A DNA stretch of 9,406 bases from Acidimicrobiaceae bacterium (GTDB lineage Bacteria > Actinomycetota > Acidimicrobiia > Acidimicrobiales > Bog-793), in assembly GCA_025463965.1 (NCBI GenBank), contig JAODBN010000388.1, positions 1-9,406 on the forward strand, given 5' to 3'. The notes beneath the pieces were generated by a model that searched no databases, had not been told where the DNA came from, and saw only the letters and a program-made list of their open reading frames with translations. The position numbers were made by a program, and so were the translations under genes. Below, piece by piece: positions 1-6,775 of the stretch; positions within the stretch are counted from its first letter, which is position 1; every line of letters starts with the position of its first letter.

Positions 1-2384
1 GCGCGCGCGTCGTCGTGGCCCCCTCGGCCGAGGTCCGCCACCTCGAGGCGACCGCCAGTCGGCGCCGGCCCTGTCCCGAGGCCCGGGCGCTGCAGTGGCG
101 CCACGAGCTGCGGGCCGTGCTCAAGAACTACGGACGGCTGCGGCGATGGACGGCTGTCGCTCAGCTCGCCGTCCTGAGCGTGGCGGAGGTCATCTACTTC
201 CTCCTCGTCGGAAAGCGCCGTCGGGTCCACCAGGTGGTGGGGGCCTGGCGCTGGAATTTCGCTCCCGAACGCCAGCTGCGCCTGGCGCGCGCGGAGGTGG
301 CGAGCGCTCGGCGCCTCCCAGACCGGGTCGTCGCCCGCCTGCTCAGCCGGCGCACGAGCAGACTGATCCGCTATCTGCTTCCGCACGCTCGCGAGAGCAT
401 GCACGCATGGGGACGTTCGCGCCCGAGCCTCGCCGCGGCGATGTCGACCGAGCGCGTCGCCCGGCGCCGGGACCGGCGCCCCCGCTGGGTGCTCTCGCTG
501 GCCCTGCTCGTCGCCTTGATCTTGGTGGTGGGCTCGCGCTCGGTCCTTGCCGACCCGACGCCGCTCGTCGGCCAGTTCCTCCCGATCCAGTCTCCGGCCA
601 CGATGCTCGGCCATTTCCTCGGTGGCTGGCAGGACGCAGGGCTCCAGGGGCCGGGGCCGGCGAGTCCGGCCTTCGCGTTTCTCGGCCTGGCGGGCGGAGT
701 GCTCTTCGGCGCCACCGGCCTGCTGCTCGTCGTGGAACTCGTGGTGTGGGTGGCGCTCGGGGCCTTCGGCATGGCGCGGCTGCTGCGCCCGCTCGCCCCG
801 CCGGCCGCTCGTCTCGTCGGAGTCGTCGCCTACCTGTTCCTCCCCCTCGCCTGGAACGACATCGCCCGCGGCCAGCTCCAAGCGCTCGTGGCCTTCGCGG
901 CCATGCCGTGGGTCATCTCGCGCCTCGCCCGTGCTGGCGCGACGGGAGCCTTCGCCCGACGCGAGGGGGCAGGGCAGTCGATCGCGCTCGAGTGCCTCTC
1001 GCTCGGGGTGCTGCTTGCACTGTTCGGCTCGTTCGTGCCGCTCGTCGTGCTCGTGGCGCTGGCCTGCGCGCTCTGTCTCGCCATCGGCGGGCTCTTCACC
1101 GGCGACGCCCGATCGGGGCTGCGGATGCTGGCGGTGGGCGCCGGGGGTGCGCTCGTGGCGTTCGTGCTCTGCCTGCCCTGGGCGGTGACCTTCGTCCAGC
1201 CGGGCGCCCGCTGGAGCGTGCTGCTCGGCGCCGAGAGCAACCCCTCGACGTCGCCGAGCCTGTCGGAGCTGTTGCGCTTCGGGATGGGTCCCACCGGGCA
1301 CGGGCTTCTCGGCTGGGCGCTGCTCGCCGCAGCCGGGCTGGTGCTGCTGATCGGCCAGGGAGAGCGCCTCGCCTGGGGGGCGCGGTTGTGGTGCGGGGCG
1401 CTCGGGACCTTCGCCTTCGCGTGGGCCGCCGACCAGGGCTGGCTGGGCTCGGGGGGCGGGTCGCTCCAAGTGCTGCTGGCGCCGGCCGCGGCCTTCGTCG
1501 CCGCGGCCGTCGGGCTCGGTGCTGCGGCGGTCGGCGCGGATCTGCGACTCGCACGCTTCGGCTGGCGCCACGTCGCCGTGGCGGCGTTCGGCTGCTGCGC
1601 AGTCGCCGGGCTTCTCCCCGTGCTCGGGGCCACCGCCAGCGGCCGCTGGGGCCTTCCCTCTACCGGCTATGACGCCGTGCTGTCGTTCACCGGGCGACCT
1701 GGGGGGCCGAACCCCCAGGCGAGGTCCCGGGCCGAGGTGCTGTGGCTCGGCGACCCCGCCGCACTGCCGCTCCCCGGATGGCAGCTCTCTCCGGGCCTGG
1801 CGATGGCGGTCTCCCCGGGAGGGCTCCCGACTGCCGGCCGTTTGTGGCTGAGCGCCAACCCCGGGCGCGCCAACGCGCTCGCGAAAGCAGTCGTCGCTTC
1901 GGAGTCCGGACAGACCGTCACCTTGGGGCGGCTCGTCGCCGAGGAGGGCGTGCGCGAGATCATCGTCCCGCGGTCGATGGCCCCGGTGCTCGGACCGCTC
2001 CAGCAATCGCCCGCCGCGCCGCCTCCCGGCCGCCTGCTCGTCGCGCTGGCGGCCCAGGGCGATCTCCACCAGCTGCCGAGCGAGGGCGGCGCGCTCGTGT
2101 TCGAGAACACGGACTGGAGCCCGACCGCTCAAGCCGCGACGCGCCCGGTGGCGGGCGGCACCCCCGCAGTGCTGCGCACGCTCGGCATGGTCGCGGAGGT
2201 CCTCTTGTGGGTGGGCGTGCTCATCGCCCTCGGCGCTCGCCGCCGGTCGCGTCGGCACCGTCTGCCAGCGCACGGGACGCATCGGCACCACTCCTTCGAG
2301 CCGGCGGTCGCGCCGAGCGATGGCGCGGGCGACAACGGCGAGCCGGCAGTCCTCGAGTCGGTCGGCCAGGGAGGCGCCTCGTGA
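1..2384 (+). CDS. Membrane glycosyltransferase, C-terminal part (5' truncated by window edge)
   Basis: The frame is open to the left edge (first whole codon at 3), so the GTG at 15 is probably internal. Counting from that GTG there are 789 residues. A basic stretch around 29-44 with the pattern RHxLRxVLKNYxRLRR, followed by a membrane segment at 45-66, is typical of the region after the catalytic GT2 domain in large actinobacterial glycosyltransferases. About a dozen hydrophobic segments follow (157-177, then many between 217 and 536). Next comes a non-membrane, probably outside-facing domain at about 540-715 with a VLWLGDP motif at 575-581. A last membrane helix at 721-741 ends in a basic, His-rich tail. 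The nucleotide-sugar-binding domain with its DXD motif should lie upstream and is not visible, so the family call rests on architecture and context. The likely role is transfer of sugar to a lipid- or wall-linked glycan at the membrane. The stop overlaps the next start by 4 bp, which suggests translational coupling. Confidence 0.75.
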   Translation, partial: ARVVVAPSAEVRHLEATASRRRPCPEARALQWRHELRAVLKNYGRLRRWTAVAQLAVLSVAEVIYFLLVGKRRRVHQVVGAWRWNFAPERQLRLARAEVASARRLPDRVVARLLSRRTSRLIRYLLPHARESMHAWGRSRPSLAAAMSTERVARRRDRRPRWVLSLALLVALILVVGSRSVLADPTPLVGQFLPIQSPATMLGHFLGGWQDAGLQGPGPASPAFAFLGLAGGVLFGATGLLLVVELVVWVALGAFGMARLLRPLAPPAARLVGVVAYLFLPLAWNDIARGQLQALVAFAAMPWVISRLARAGATGAFARREGAGQSIALECLSLGVLLALFGSFVPLVVLVALACALCLAIGGLFTGDARSGLRMLAVGAGGALVAFVLCLPWAVTFVQPGARWSVLLGAESNPSTSPSLSELLRFGMGPTGHGLLGWALLAAAGLVLLIGQGERLAWGARLWCGALGTFAFAWAADQGWLGSGGGSLQVLLAPAAAFVAAAVGLGAAAVGADLRLARFGWRHVAVAAFGCCAVAGLLPVLGATASGRWGLPSTGYDAVLSFTGRPGGPNPQARSRAEVLWLGDPAALPLPGWQLSPGLAMAVSPGGLPTAGRLWLSANPGRANALAKAVVASESGQTVTLGRLVAEEGVREIIVPRSMAPVLGPLQQSPAAPPPGRLLVALAAQGDLHQLPSEGGALVFENTDWSPTAQAATRPVAGGTPAVLRTLGMVAEVLLWVGVLIALGARRRSRRHRLPAHGTHRHHSFEPAVAPSDGAGDNGEPAVLESVGQGGAS
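2368..2374 (+). promoter_or_regulatory. Ribosome binding site for the DUF5719 gene
   Basis: AGGGAGG lies 6 nt before the GTG at 2381. It decides the start of the DUF5719 frame, which is open far upstream (to about 1742) in the shadow of the glycosyltransferase gene. It is one of only two clear Shine-Dalgarno sites in the window. Confidence 0.75.
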
Positions 2385-3976
2385 CCAGGACTCATCGCGC
2401 CGCGCTGACCCGACGACTGCCCATCGTCGCCTTTGTGGTCGCACTGCTGGTGCTCGCCGGTGTTGCGGACGGCACCGTGCACCGCCACGCCGGCGCCGAG
2501 GCGACGGTCAGCGTGGCACCCGACTCGGTCGTCCGCATGTCGCGTTCGGTCCTCTCGGCCGCCTGGTACTGCCCAGGTCCGCTGCCGGTGGGCAAGGGGG
2601 CGCAGGCCTCGACCATCTGGGTCGCGAACGCCGGGTCTCGGGCGGTTCGCGGCGAGATCGTGCTGAGCGGCACCGACGGCAGCCTGACGACGCACGTGAT
2701 CGCCGTCGGCGCCCGCTCTCAGGACCGCTACGGGCTGCCGACGGGCGGCCCTCGACGAGAGCTCGCGGCGAGCGTCGTGATGGGGGGACCCGGCATCGCC
2801 ATCGACGAGACCATCGACGGGCCGACCGGGCCGCTCGCCTCACCGTGTCTCTCGCACACCTCGAGCTCGTCCTACCTCGCCGCCGGGGGCAGCCAGAACG
2901 CCGACGACGTGTCGCTCTCGCTCTACAACCCCGGTAGCACCCCGGCGGTCGCCGACGTGAGCTTCGCCACCTCGAATGGTCCCGCCGCGCCGCCGTCGTT
3001 CCAGGGCGTTCCGGTCGGCGCCGGCTCGGTCGTGGTGCTCGACGTCGGGCGGGCCATCCCGGGACGGGCGCTCGTGGCGACGACGGTGTCCTCCAAGGGC
3101 GGCCAGCTGGTCGCCGGCGCCCGCCTCACCGTGGCGCGTGGGCACGGCGTCGAGCAGTCGCTCGTGTCCGCCTCCCCGGCGCCGTCGCGTCAGTGGACCT
3201 TCCCGCCCGCGCCCGCTGGCCCGGGTACGACCGAGGAGCTCGCCGTCTACAACCCCGGTCCCTCCCCGGCGCGCCTGCAGCTGCTCACCGGAGGCACCGG
3301 AGGTCGCACCGAATCCGTGGCGACCGTGCCCGCCGGCGGCATTCTGGCGCTCGCCCCGGGGGGCGAGGCCCAGCCCGGAGCGGTCCGCTACGAGCACCTC
3401 ACCGTGGTGCACGGCAGCGCCGTCGTCGTGGCACGAGAGCTCGTGCTCTCCGCTCCCGCGTATCCGCGCACCTCGGTCACTCGCCACGCGGTGCGCGTCG
3501 TGACCGAGAAGGTCCGTGGGAAGAGCGTGCGCAGACGAAAGAGCGTGTCGGTGCGCGTGATCGTCGGGCCGCCGCTCGTGGCGTCGCTCCCGAACCTTCC
3601 CGACGGCTACGCCATCGGCGAGGCGGTCGCCTCGCCCACGAAGCGCTGGGTCGTCCCCGCCGCTGCGGGAACGGGCGAGGGGGAGCTGCTCGAGGTGTCC
3701 AACCCGGGCTTGGTTCCGGCCCAAGTCCAGCTGCGCCAGCTTGCCGGAACTCCGCTCCCCGGCGCCCCGGCGACCCCGGCGGCGCTTCCGAGCTTCACGA
3801 TTCCCGCCGGAGGGGCGCTCACCGTCTCGTTGGCACAGCTGCCCCCGCCGGCGGGGAGCCGGGCCCTCATCGTCAGCAGCTCGCAACCGGTCGTGGTGGC
3901 GGGCTCGCTCTATGCGAAGGCATCCCCCAAAGCCCTGGGGTTTGGCACTCCGCTCGCCACGCCGGTTACGCAATAA
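2381..3976 (+). CDS. DUF5719 family secreted/membrane-anchored repeat protein
   Basis: 531 residues from a GTG that overlaps the preceding stop (GTGA). The N-terminus is basic (TRTHRAALTRR), followed by a hydrophobic helix at about 13-29, so it is a signal anchor or uncleaved signal peptide with the rest outside the cell. The body is beta-rich and low in charge. It holds four copies of a module in which an aromatic residue (W62, Y165, W272, W423) precedes, by 18-21 residues, an Asn in an NPG-like turn (N83 in NAG; N183, N291 and N441 in NPG), mostly followed by xxPA and alternating hydrophobic residues. C64 and C156 are the only cysteines and could form a disulphide. A very basic insert occupies about 368-392. 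In actinobacteria this family follows a large glycosyltransferase, as here. Its biochemical function is unknown. A structural or accessory role in surface glycan assembly is inferred from context only. Confidence 0.8.
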   Translation: MTRTHRAALTRRLPIVAFVVALLVLAGVADGTVHRHAGAEATVSVAPDSVVRMSRSVLSAAWYCPGPLPVGKGAQASTIWVANAGSRAVRGEIVLSGTDGSLTTHVIAVGARSQDRYGLPTGGPRRELAASVVMGGPGIAIDETIDGPTGPLASPCLSHTSSSSYLAAGGSQNADDVSLSLYNPGSTPAVADVSFATSNGPAAPPSFQGVPVGAGSVVVLDVGRAIPGRALVATTVSSKGGQLVAGARLTVARGHGVEQSLVSASPAPSRQWTFPPAPAGPGTTEELAVYNPGPSPARLQLLTGGTGGRTESVATVPAGGILALAPGGEAQPGAVRYEHLTVVHGSAVVVARELVLSAPAYPRTSVTRHAVRVVTEKVRGKSVRRRKSVSVRVIVGPPLVASLPNLPDGYAIGEAVASPTKRWVVPAAAGTGEGELLEVSNPGLVPAQVQLRQLAGTPLPGAPATPAALPSFTIPAGGALTVSLAQLPPPAGSRALIVSSSQPVVVAGSLYAKASPKALGFGTPLATPVTQ

Positions 3977-4042
3977 CTGAATCGCCCGCGCTGTTCGGTG
4001 GCCGTGCGCAAAGACTCGAAGCGATAGTCAGGGCATCGGCGC

Positions 4043-4076
4043 CACCGCCGGCAGCGGTGTCACGCCGAACACGGCG
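4043..4076. terminator. Two adjacent hairpins between convergent genes, possible bidirectional terminator
   Basis: CACCGC/GCGGTG with a 5-nt loop (4043-4059) is followed by CGCCG/CGGCG with a 4-nt loop (4063-4076). They lie between the convergent ends of the DUF5719 gene (stop at 3976) and the small Lsr2-like gene (stop at 4112), where termination is needed in both directions. Neither has a T-tract, and short GC-rich inverted repeats are common by chance in DNA of this composition. The call therefore rests mainly on position. The rest of the 3977-4111 gap shows no gene. Confidence 0.3.
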
Positions 4077-4111
4077 CAGCCGATTGGAGACGAAGGCGAC
4101 GACAGGGGGCG

Positions 4112-4492
4112 CTAGGGACGGCCTGCGGCCGACCACTCCTGGACGCGCGAGTCCGAGATGCGCCGGGCGTTCGGCATGCTGGCCCACTTGCGAAAGCGGC
4201 CCTTCTCGGCGTCGTCCAGTTGCGAGAAGAGCGTCTTTGCCGGCCCGCGAGCTGCCGTCGCCCTCGGCTGGCGGGCTGCGGAGGACGCCCGCCTGGAGCC
4301 GGTCTGGGGGCTCGCGAGGCCGCTCAGGCGCTGCAGCTCGTCACGGATCGGGCCGACGTGCTGGTCGCACACCAGCAACAGAAAGTCCCTTCCCTGCCAG
4401 GCAAAGGGCAGCCGGTCGGTAGCGACGGTCTCCCTATCGTTCTCATTGAAGCAAACGTCGCAGAATTCTTCGACAACGGTGCGCACTGGCAT
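4112..4492 (-). CDS. Small Lsr2-like protein with an N-terminal Cys/His knuckle
   Basis: 126 residues with a strong ribosome binding site. The N-terminal part (1-58) has C11-x2-C14 and C42-x2-H45, a candidate zinc site. The same region recalls the Lsr2 dimerisation fold: RTVVEE at the start, a strand pair around F30-W32-G34 to L38-V41, then a helix PIRDELQRL. A flexible Arg/Ala/Ser-rich linker runs from about 60 to 86. The tail (88-126) has FRKWA at 100-104, RRISDSRV at 110-117 and EW at 119-120, close in pattern to the Lsr2 C-terminal DNA-binding domain. The likely role is a nucleoid-associated or regulatory DNA-binding protein. That is inferred from resemblance recalled by eye. It is not DUF3499, the small Cys-containing family I would expect at this locus. 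Codon use is looser than its neighbours: 21 of the first 30 codons end in G/C, against 26 of 30 in manB. It lies downstream of ftsH on the same strand but 247 bp away, so it is probably transcribed separately. Confidence 0.7.
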   Translation of the reverse strand: MPVRTVVEEFCDVCFNENDRETVATDRLPFAWQGRDFLLLVCDQHVGPIRDELQRLSGLASPQTGSRRASSAARQPRATAARGPAKTLFSQLDDAEKGRFRKWASMPNARRISDSRVQEWSAAGRP

Positions 4493-4501
4493 CTTGTTGA
4501 G

Positions 4502-4507
4502 CCTCCT
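4502..4507 (-). promoter_or_regulatory. Ribosome binding site for the Lsr2-like gene
   Basis: Read on the minus strand this is AGGAGG, 9 nt before the ATG at 4492. It fixes the start and shows that this gene has a real 5' leader, unlike ftsH and manB whose starts sit at -10-like boxes. Confidence 0.75.
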
Positions 4508-4514
4508 AGAGCCC

Positions 4515-4571
4515 GGAAGCCCCTTCGCTTCCCGGAGCGGTAATCCGATATCGAGTCCTTTAGGGCTCGAT
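4515..4571 (-). other. Structured, AT-richer leader region upstream of the Lsr2-like gene
   Basis: Two inverted repeats lie just upstream of the ribosome binding site. GGAAGC/GCTTCC with a 6-nt loop spans 4515-4532. ATCGAGTCC/GGGCTCGAT with a TTTA loop spans 4550-4571; it is fully paired (one G-U) when read on the plus strand and has one C-A mismatch on the minus strand. Bases 4541-4600 are 30/60 A/T, far above the rest of the window. The region could hold the promoter and an operator, or fold in the mRNA leader. I could not place a convincing -35/-10 pair. Confidence 0.3.
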
Positions 4572-4630
4572 TGGCAGCGACGTTAGCCGAGATTGCAATG
4601 CGCGGTCGCGGCCGCCTACGAAGACGCGTG

Positions 4631-4649
4631 GGCGCGAATGCGTCGCGCC
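4631..4649 (-). terminator. Second hairpin downstream of ftsH
   Basis: Perfect 7-bp stem GGCGCGA/TCGCGCC with a 5-nt loop, about 90 nt past the ftsH stop. On the ftsH transcript a T-run (CTTTT, 4657-4661) comes before the stem, not after it, so this is not a classical intrinsic terminator. It may be a back-up stop or an mRNA 3'-end structure. Confidence 0.3.
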
Positions 4650-4708
4650 GAAGTTAAAAGCCAATGGCCGGTTAGCGATGAACCCGCGACGCAGGACAAC
4701 TGGCATCG

Positions 4709-4724
4709 CGCTGCCGTCGCAGCG
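4709..4724 (-). terminator. Hairpin immediately after ftsH, candidate terminator
   Basis: CGCTGC/GCAGCG with a 4-nt loop starts 15 nt after the ftsH stop codon. The stem is perfect and placement is right for a transcription stop, but no T-tract follows, as is frequent in GC-rich actinobacteria. Factor-dependent termination remains possible. Confidence 0.4.
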
Positions 4725-4739
4725 GGGCGACGCGCCGGG

Positions 4740-6695
4740 CTACTCCGAGGTGGGGAGAATGGGGCCCCCGCCGAAGATGCTTCCGGCGAAGTGGGGGACG
4801 GCGGTGCTGTCGTGGACCGGGCGTCCGTAGGCCTCGTCGATCAGGCGGCCGACCTCGGCGCCGTCGACGGTCTCCTTCTCGAGCACGGCCTGGGCGACGG
4901 CCTTCAGGCCCTCGAAGTGCTCTTCGAGCACCGTGCGTGCCCGGGCCTCCTGCTCGTGGAGGATGCGCGAGACCTCTTCGTCGACCACCCGGCTCATATC
5001 CTCGGAGTAGTCACGCGAGTGCATGAGGTCCTCGCCGAGGAACACCATGCCCTGGGCTCCCCAGGCCATCGGGCCGACCTTCTCGGACATGCCCCACTCC
5101 CGGACCATCTTGCGGGCGAGCTCCGTATTGCGCTGGAGGTCGTCGCTAGCGCCCGTTGAAAGGTCCCCGTAGACGAGCAGCTCGGCCACTCGCCCGCCCA
5201 TGCGGACGACGAGCGAGTCTTCGATGTACTCACGCTTGTAGATGTGGCGCTCTTCGAGCGGGAGCTGCTGGGTCACCCCGAGAGCCATGCCCGTCGGGAT
5301 GATGCTCACCTTGAGCAGCGGGTCGGCGTTCTCGAGCACGTAGGAAAGAACGGCATGGCCGGACTCGTGGTAGGCGACGCGCTCCTTTTCGTCCTCGGAC
5401 AGCACCAGGCTCTCGCGCTGCTGGCCCATGAGCACCCGGTCGCGCGCCGCGTCGAAGTCCTTCATCTCGATCAGCTGGGCGCCACGGCGGACTGCGTGCA
5501 GCGCCGCCTCGTTCACGAGGTTGGCGAGGTCCGCGCCGCTCATCCCGGGGGTCCCGCGGGCCACCACGCCGAGATCGACATCGGGTCCGATGCGCTTGTC
5601 GCGGCAGTGCACCTGGAGGATCGGCCGGCGCTCTTCGAGGTCGGGGAGAGGGACGACGATCTGGCGGTCGAAGCGTCCGGGACGAAGCAGCGCGGGGTCC
5701 AAGATGTCGGGCCGGTTGGTCGCCGCCATCATCACCACCCCCTCGGACGGGTCGAACCCGTCCATCTCCGAGAGCATCTGGTTGAGCGTCTGCTCGCGCT
5801 CGTCGTGGCCGCCGCCGAGCCCCGCCCCGCGCTTTCGGCCGATCGAGTCGATCTCGTCCACGAAGATGATGGCGGGCGCCTGCTTGCGAGCCGTCTGGAA
5901 CAGGTCGCGGACCCGGGAGGCGCCGACGCCGACGAACATCTCCATGAAGTCCGAGCCGCTCACCGACAGGAACGGGACGCCGGCCTCACCGGCGACGGCC
6001 CGCGCGAGCAGCGTCTTGCCGGTTCCGGGCGGCCCGACGAGGAGAACGCCCTTCGGGATCCGGGCGCCGATGTCACGGAAGCGCCCGGGCGACTTCAGGA
6101 AATCGACGACCTCGCTGATCTCCTGCTTGACACCGGTGTAGCCCGCGACGTCGCCGAAGGTCGTGCGCGGCCGGTCGGTCGAGAAGACCTTCGCCCGGGA
6201 GCGACCGATCGACATGATGCCGGACATCTGGCCTTGTGCTCGGCGGTTGAGCCAGATGAACAGCCCCAGGAAGAGCAAGATCGGGATCAGGTACTCGAGC
6301 AGCACCGGCACGATGCTCGAGCTCGGCGACACGAAGGTCAGCCGGGCGCCCGATGCCTGGATGGCGCTGATCTCGTTCTCGGTGGCAGGCAGCGGGCCCG
6401 ACGCCGTGTAGTTCTGGCCGTTCGACAACGTGCCGGTGATCGTGCCCGTGGCGTTGTCGATCTGGGCGCTGCCGACCTGCTTGGCGTTGAGCGCGGATTC
6501 GAGCTTCGTGTAGGAGATCGAGTGCGACGAGCTGCGGTTCACGATCGAGGAACCGAAGAACAACAGCAGCACGACCACGATCAGCGCGGCGATGCCCCAT
6601 CGCCACATCGATTCGTTGCCCGAGGGCGTTCCCTGACCGGAGCGTCCGGGTCCTGAAGCGCGAGGGTCTTGTGGTTGGCGGCTCACGCACGCCAT
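4740..6695 (-). CDS. ftsH: ATP-dependent zinc metalloprotease FtsH
   Basis: 651 residues, full length for the family. FtsH is a membrane-anchored hexamer that pulls misfolded or regulated membrane and cytosolic proteins through an AAA+ ring and cuts them. Visible in order: membrane helix 31-52, outer domain about 55-125, membrane helix about 127-149, Walker A GPPGTGKT 221-228, pore loop FVG 254-256, Walker B IIFVDE 276-281, second region of homology 327-344 with arginine fingers R341 and R344, zinc site HESGH 443-447 (catalytic E444), and third ligand D519 within STGASDD. The second HExxH position is Ser instead of the common Ala, which should not harm catalysis. Coordinates run to the first ATG. 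The GTG at 6686 (648 residues) is at least as likely, because a TAGCAT box overlaps the ATG and lies 7 nt before that GTG. Neither start has a ribosome binding site. M30 (6608) is a shorter alternative. It is divergent from the CPBP protease gene. Confidence 0.97.
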   Translation of the reverse strand: MACVSRQPQDPRASGPGRSGQGTPSGNESMWRWGIAALIVVVLLLFFGSSIVNRSSSHSISYTKLESALNAKQVGSAQIDNATGTITGTLSNGQNYTASGPLPATENEISAIQASGARLTFVSPSSSIVPVLLEYLIPILLFLGLFIWLNRRAQGQMSGIMSIGRSRAKVFSTDRPRTTFGDVAGYTGVKQEISEVVDFLKSPGRFRDIGARIPKGVLLVGPPGTGKTLLARAVAGEAGVPFLSVSGSDFMEMFVGVGASRVRDLFQTARKQAPAIIFVDEIDSIGRKRGAGLGGGHDEREQTLNQMLSEMDGFDPSEGVVMMAATNRPDILDPALLRPGRFDRQIVVPLPDLEERRPILQVHCRDKRIGPDVDLGVVARGTPGMSGADLANLVNEAALHAVRRGAQLIEMKDFDAARDRVLMGQQRESLVLSEDEKERVAYHESGHAVLSYVLENADPLLKVSIIPTGMALGVTQQLPLEERHIYKREYIEDSLVVRMGGRVAELLVYGDLSTGASDDLQRNTELARKMVREWGMSEKVGPMAWGAQGMVFLGEDLMHSRDYSEDMSRVVDEEVSRILHEQEARARTVLEEHFEGLKAVAQAVLEKETVDGAEVGRLIDEAYGRPVHDSTAVPHFAGSIFGGGPILPTSE

Positions 6696-6699
6696 GCTA
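6694..6699 (-). promoter_or_regulatory. -10 box of a probable leaderless ftsH promoter
   Basis: Minus-strand TAGCAT is followed by 7 nt and then GTG (6686), the spacing expected if transcription begins on the start codon itself. No good -35 hexamer was found at 16-18 nt upstream. The box overlaps the annotated ATG, so if it is used the ATG is not in the mRNA. Confidence 0.45.
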
Positions 6700-6738
6700 G
6701 GCGTTTGGCGGCGGGCGCCTGTCCCGCCCCCGGGCGAG

Positions 6739-6768
6739 TTGACCCGGTGGTGCCCGTCCGACGACGCT
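6739..6768 (+). promoter_or_regulatory. Candidate promoter of the CPBP protease gene
   Basis: TTGACC (6739-6744), an 18-nt spacer and GACGCT (6763-6768) are followed by 7 nt and the ATG at 6776. The -35 match is good. The -10 keeps only the A2 and T6 positions. With no Shine-Dalgarno sequence before the ATG, a leaderless transcript is plausible. Confidence 0.35.
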
Positions 6769-6775
6769 TCCCGCG

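Noticed and set aside
3922..3942. CCCC/GGGG inverted repeat near the end of the DUF5719 gene
   Set aside because: It lies within the coding frame before the stop codon, the stem is only about 4 bp, and no T-tract follows.
2840..3973. 377-codon minus-strand frame opposite the DUF5719 gene
   Set aside because: Low-complexity Arg/Gly/His-rich peptide. The plus-strand frame has a ribosome binding site, a signal anchor and internal repeats.
3193..4422. 409-codon plus-strand frame crossing the end of the DUF5719 gene, the gap and the Lsr2-like gene
   Set aside because: Arg/Ala/Pro-rich composition typical of an out-of-frame reading. It has no ribosome binding site and would contradict two better supported genes.
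4493..4739. Possible tRNA or small RNA in the low-GC gap between ftsH and the Lsr2-like gene
   Set aside because: The hairpins do not form a cloverleaf and no T-loop or anticodon arm was found. An unlisted small RNA cannot be excluded, but nothing positive supports one.
4593..5159. 188-codon plus-strand frame at the ftsH 3' end
   Set aside because: Mostly antisense to the FtsH C-terminus, with no ribosome binding site and no domain.
5244..6656. 470-codon open frame antisense to ftsH
   Set aside because: The opposite strand encodes an intact FtsH with every catalytic motif. The antisense peptide is low-complexity and His/Arg/Asp-rich without a domain.
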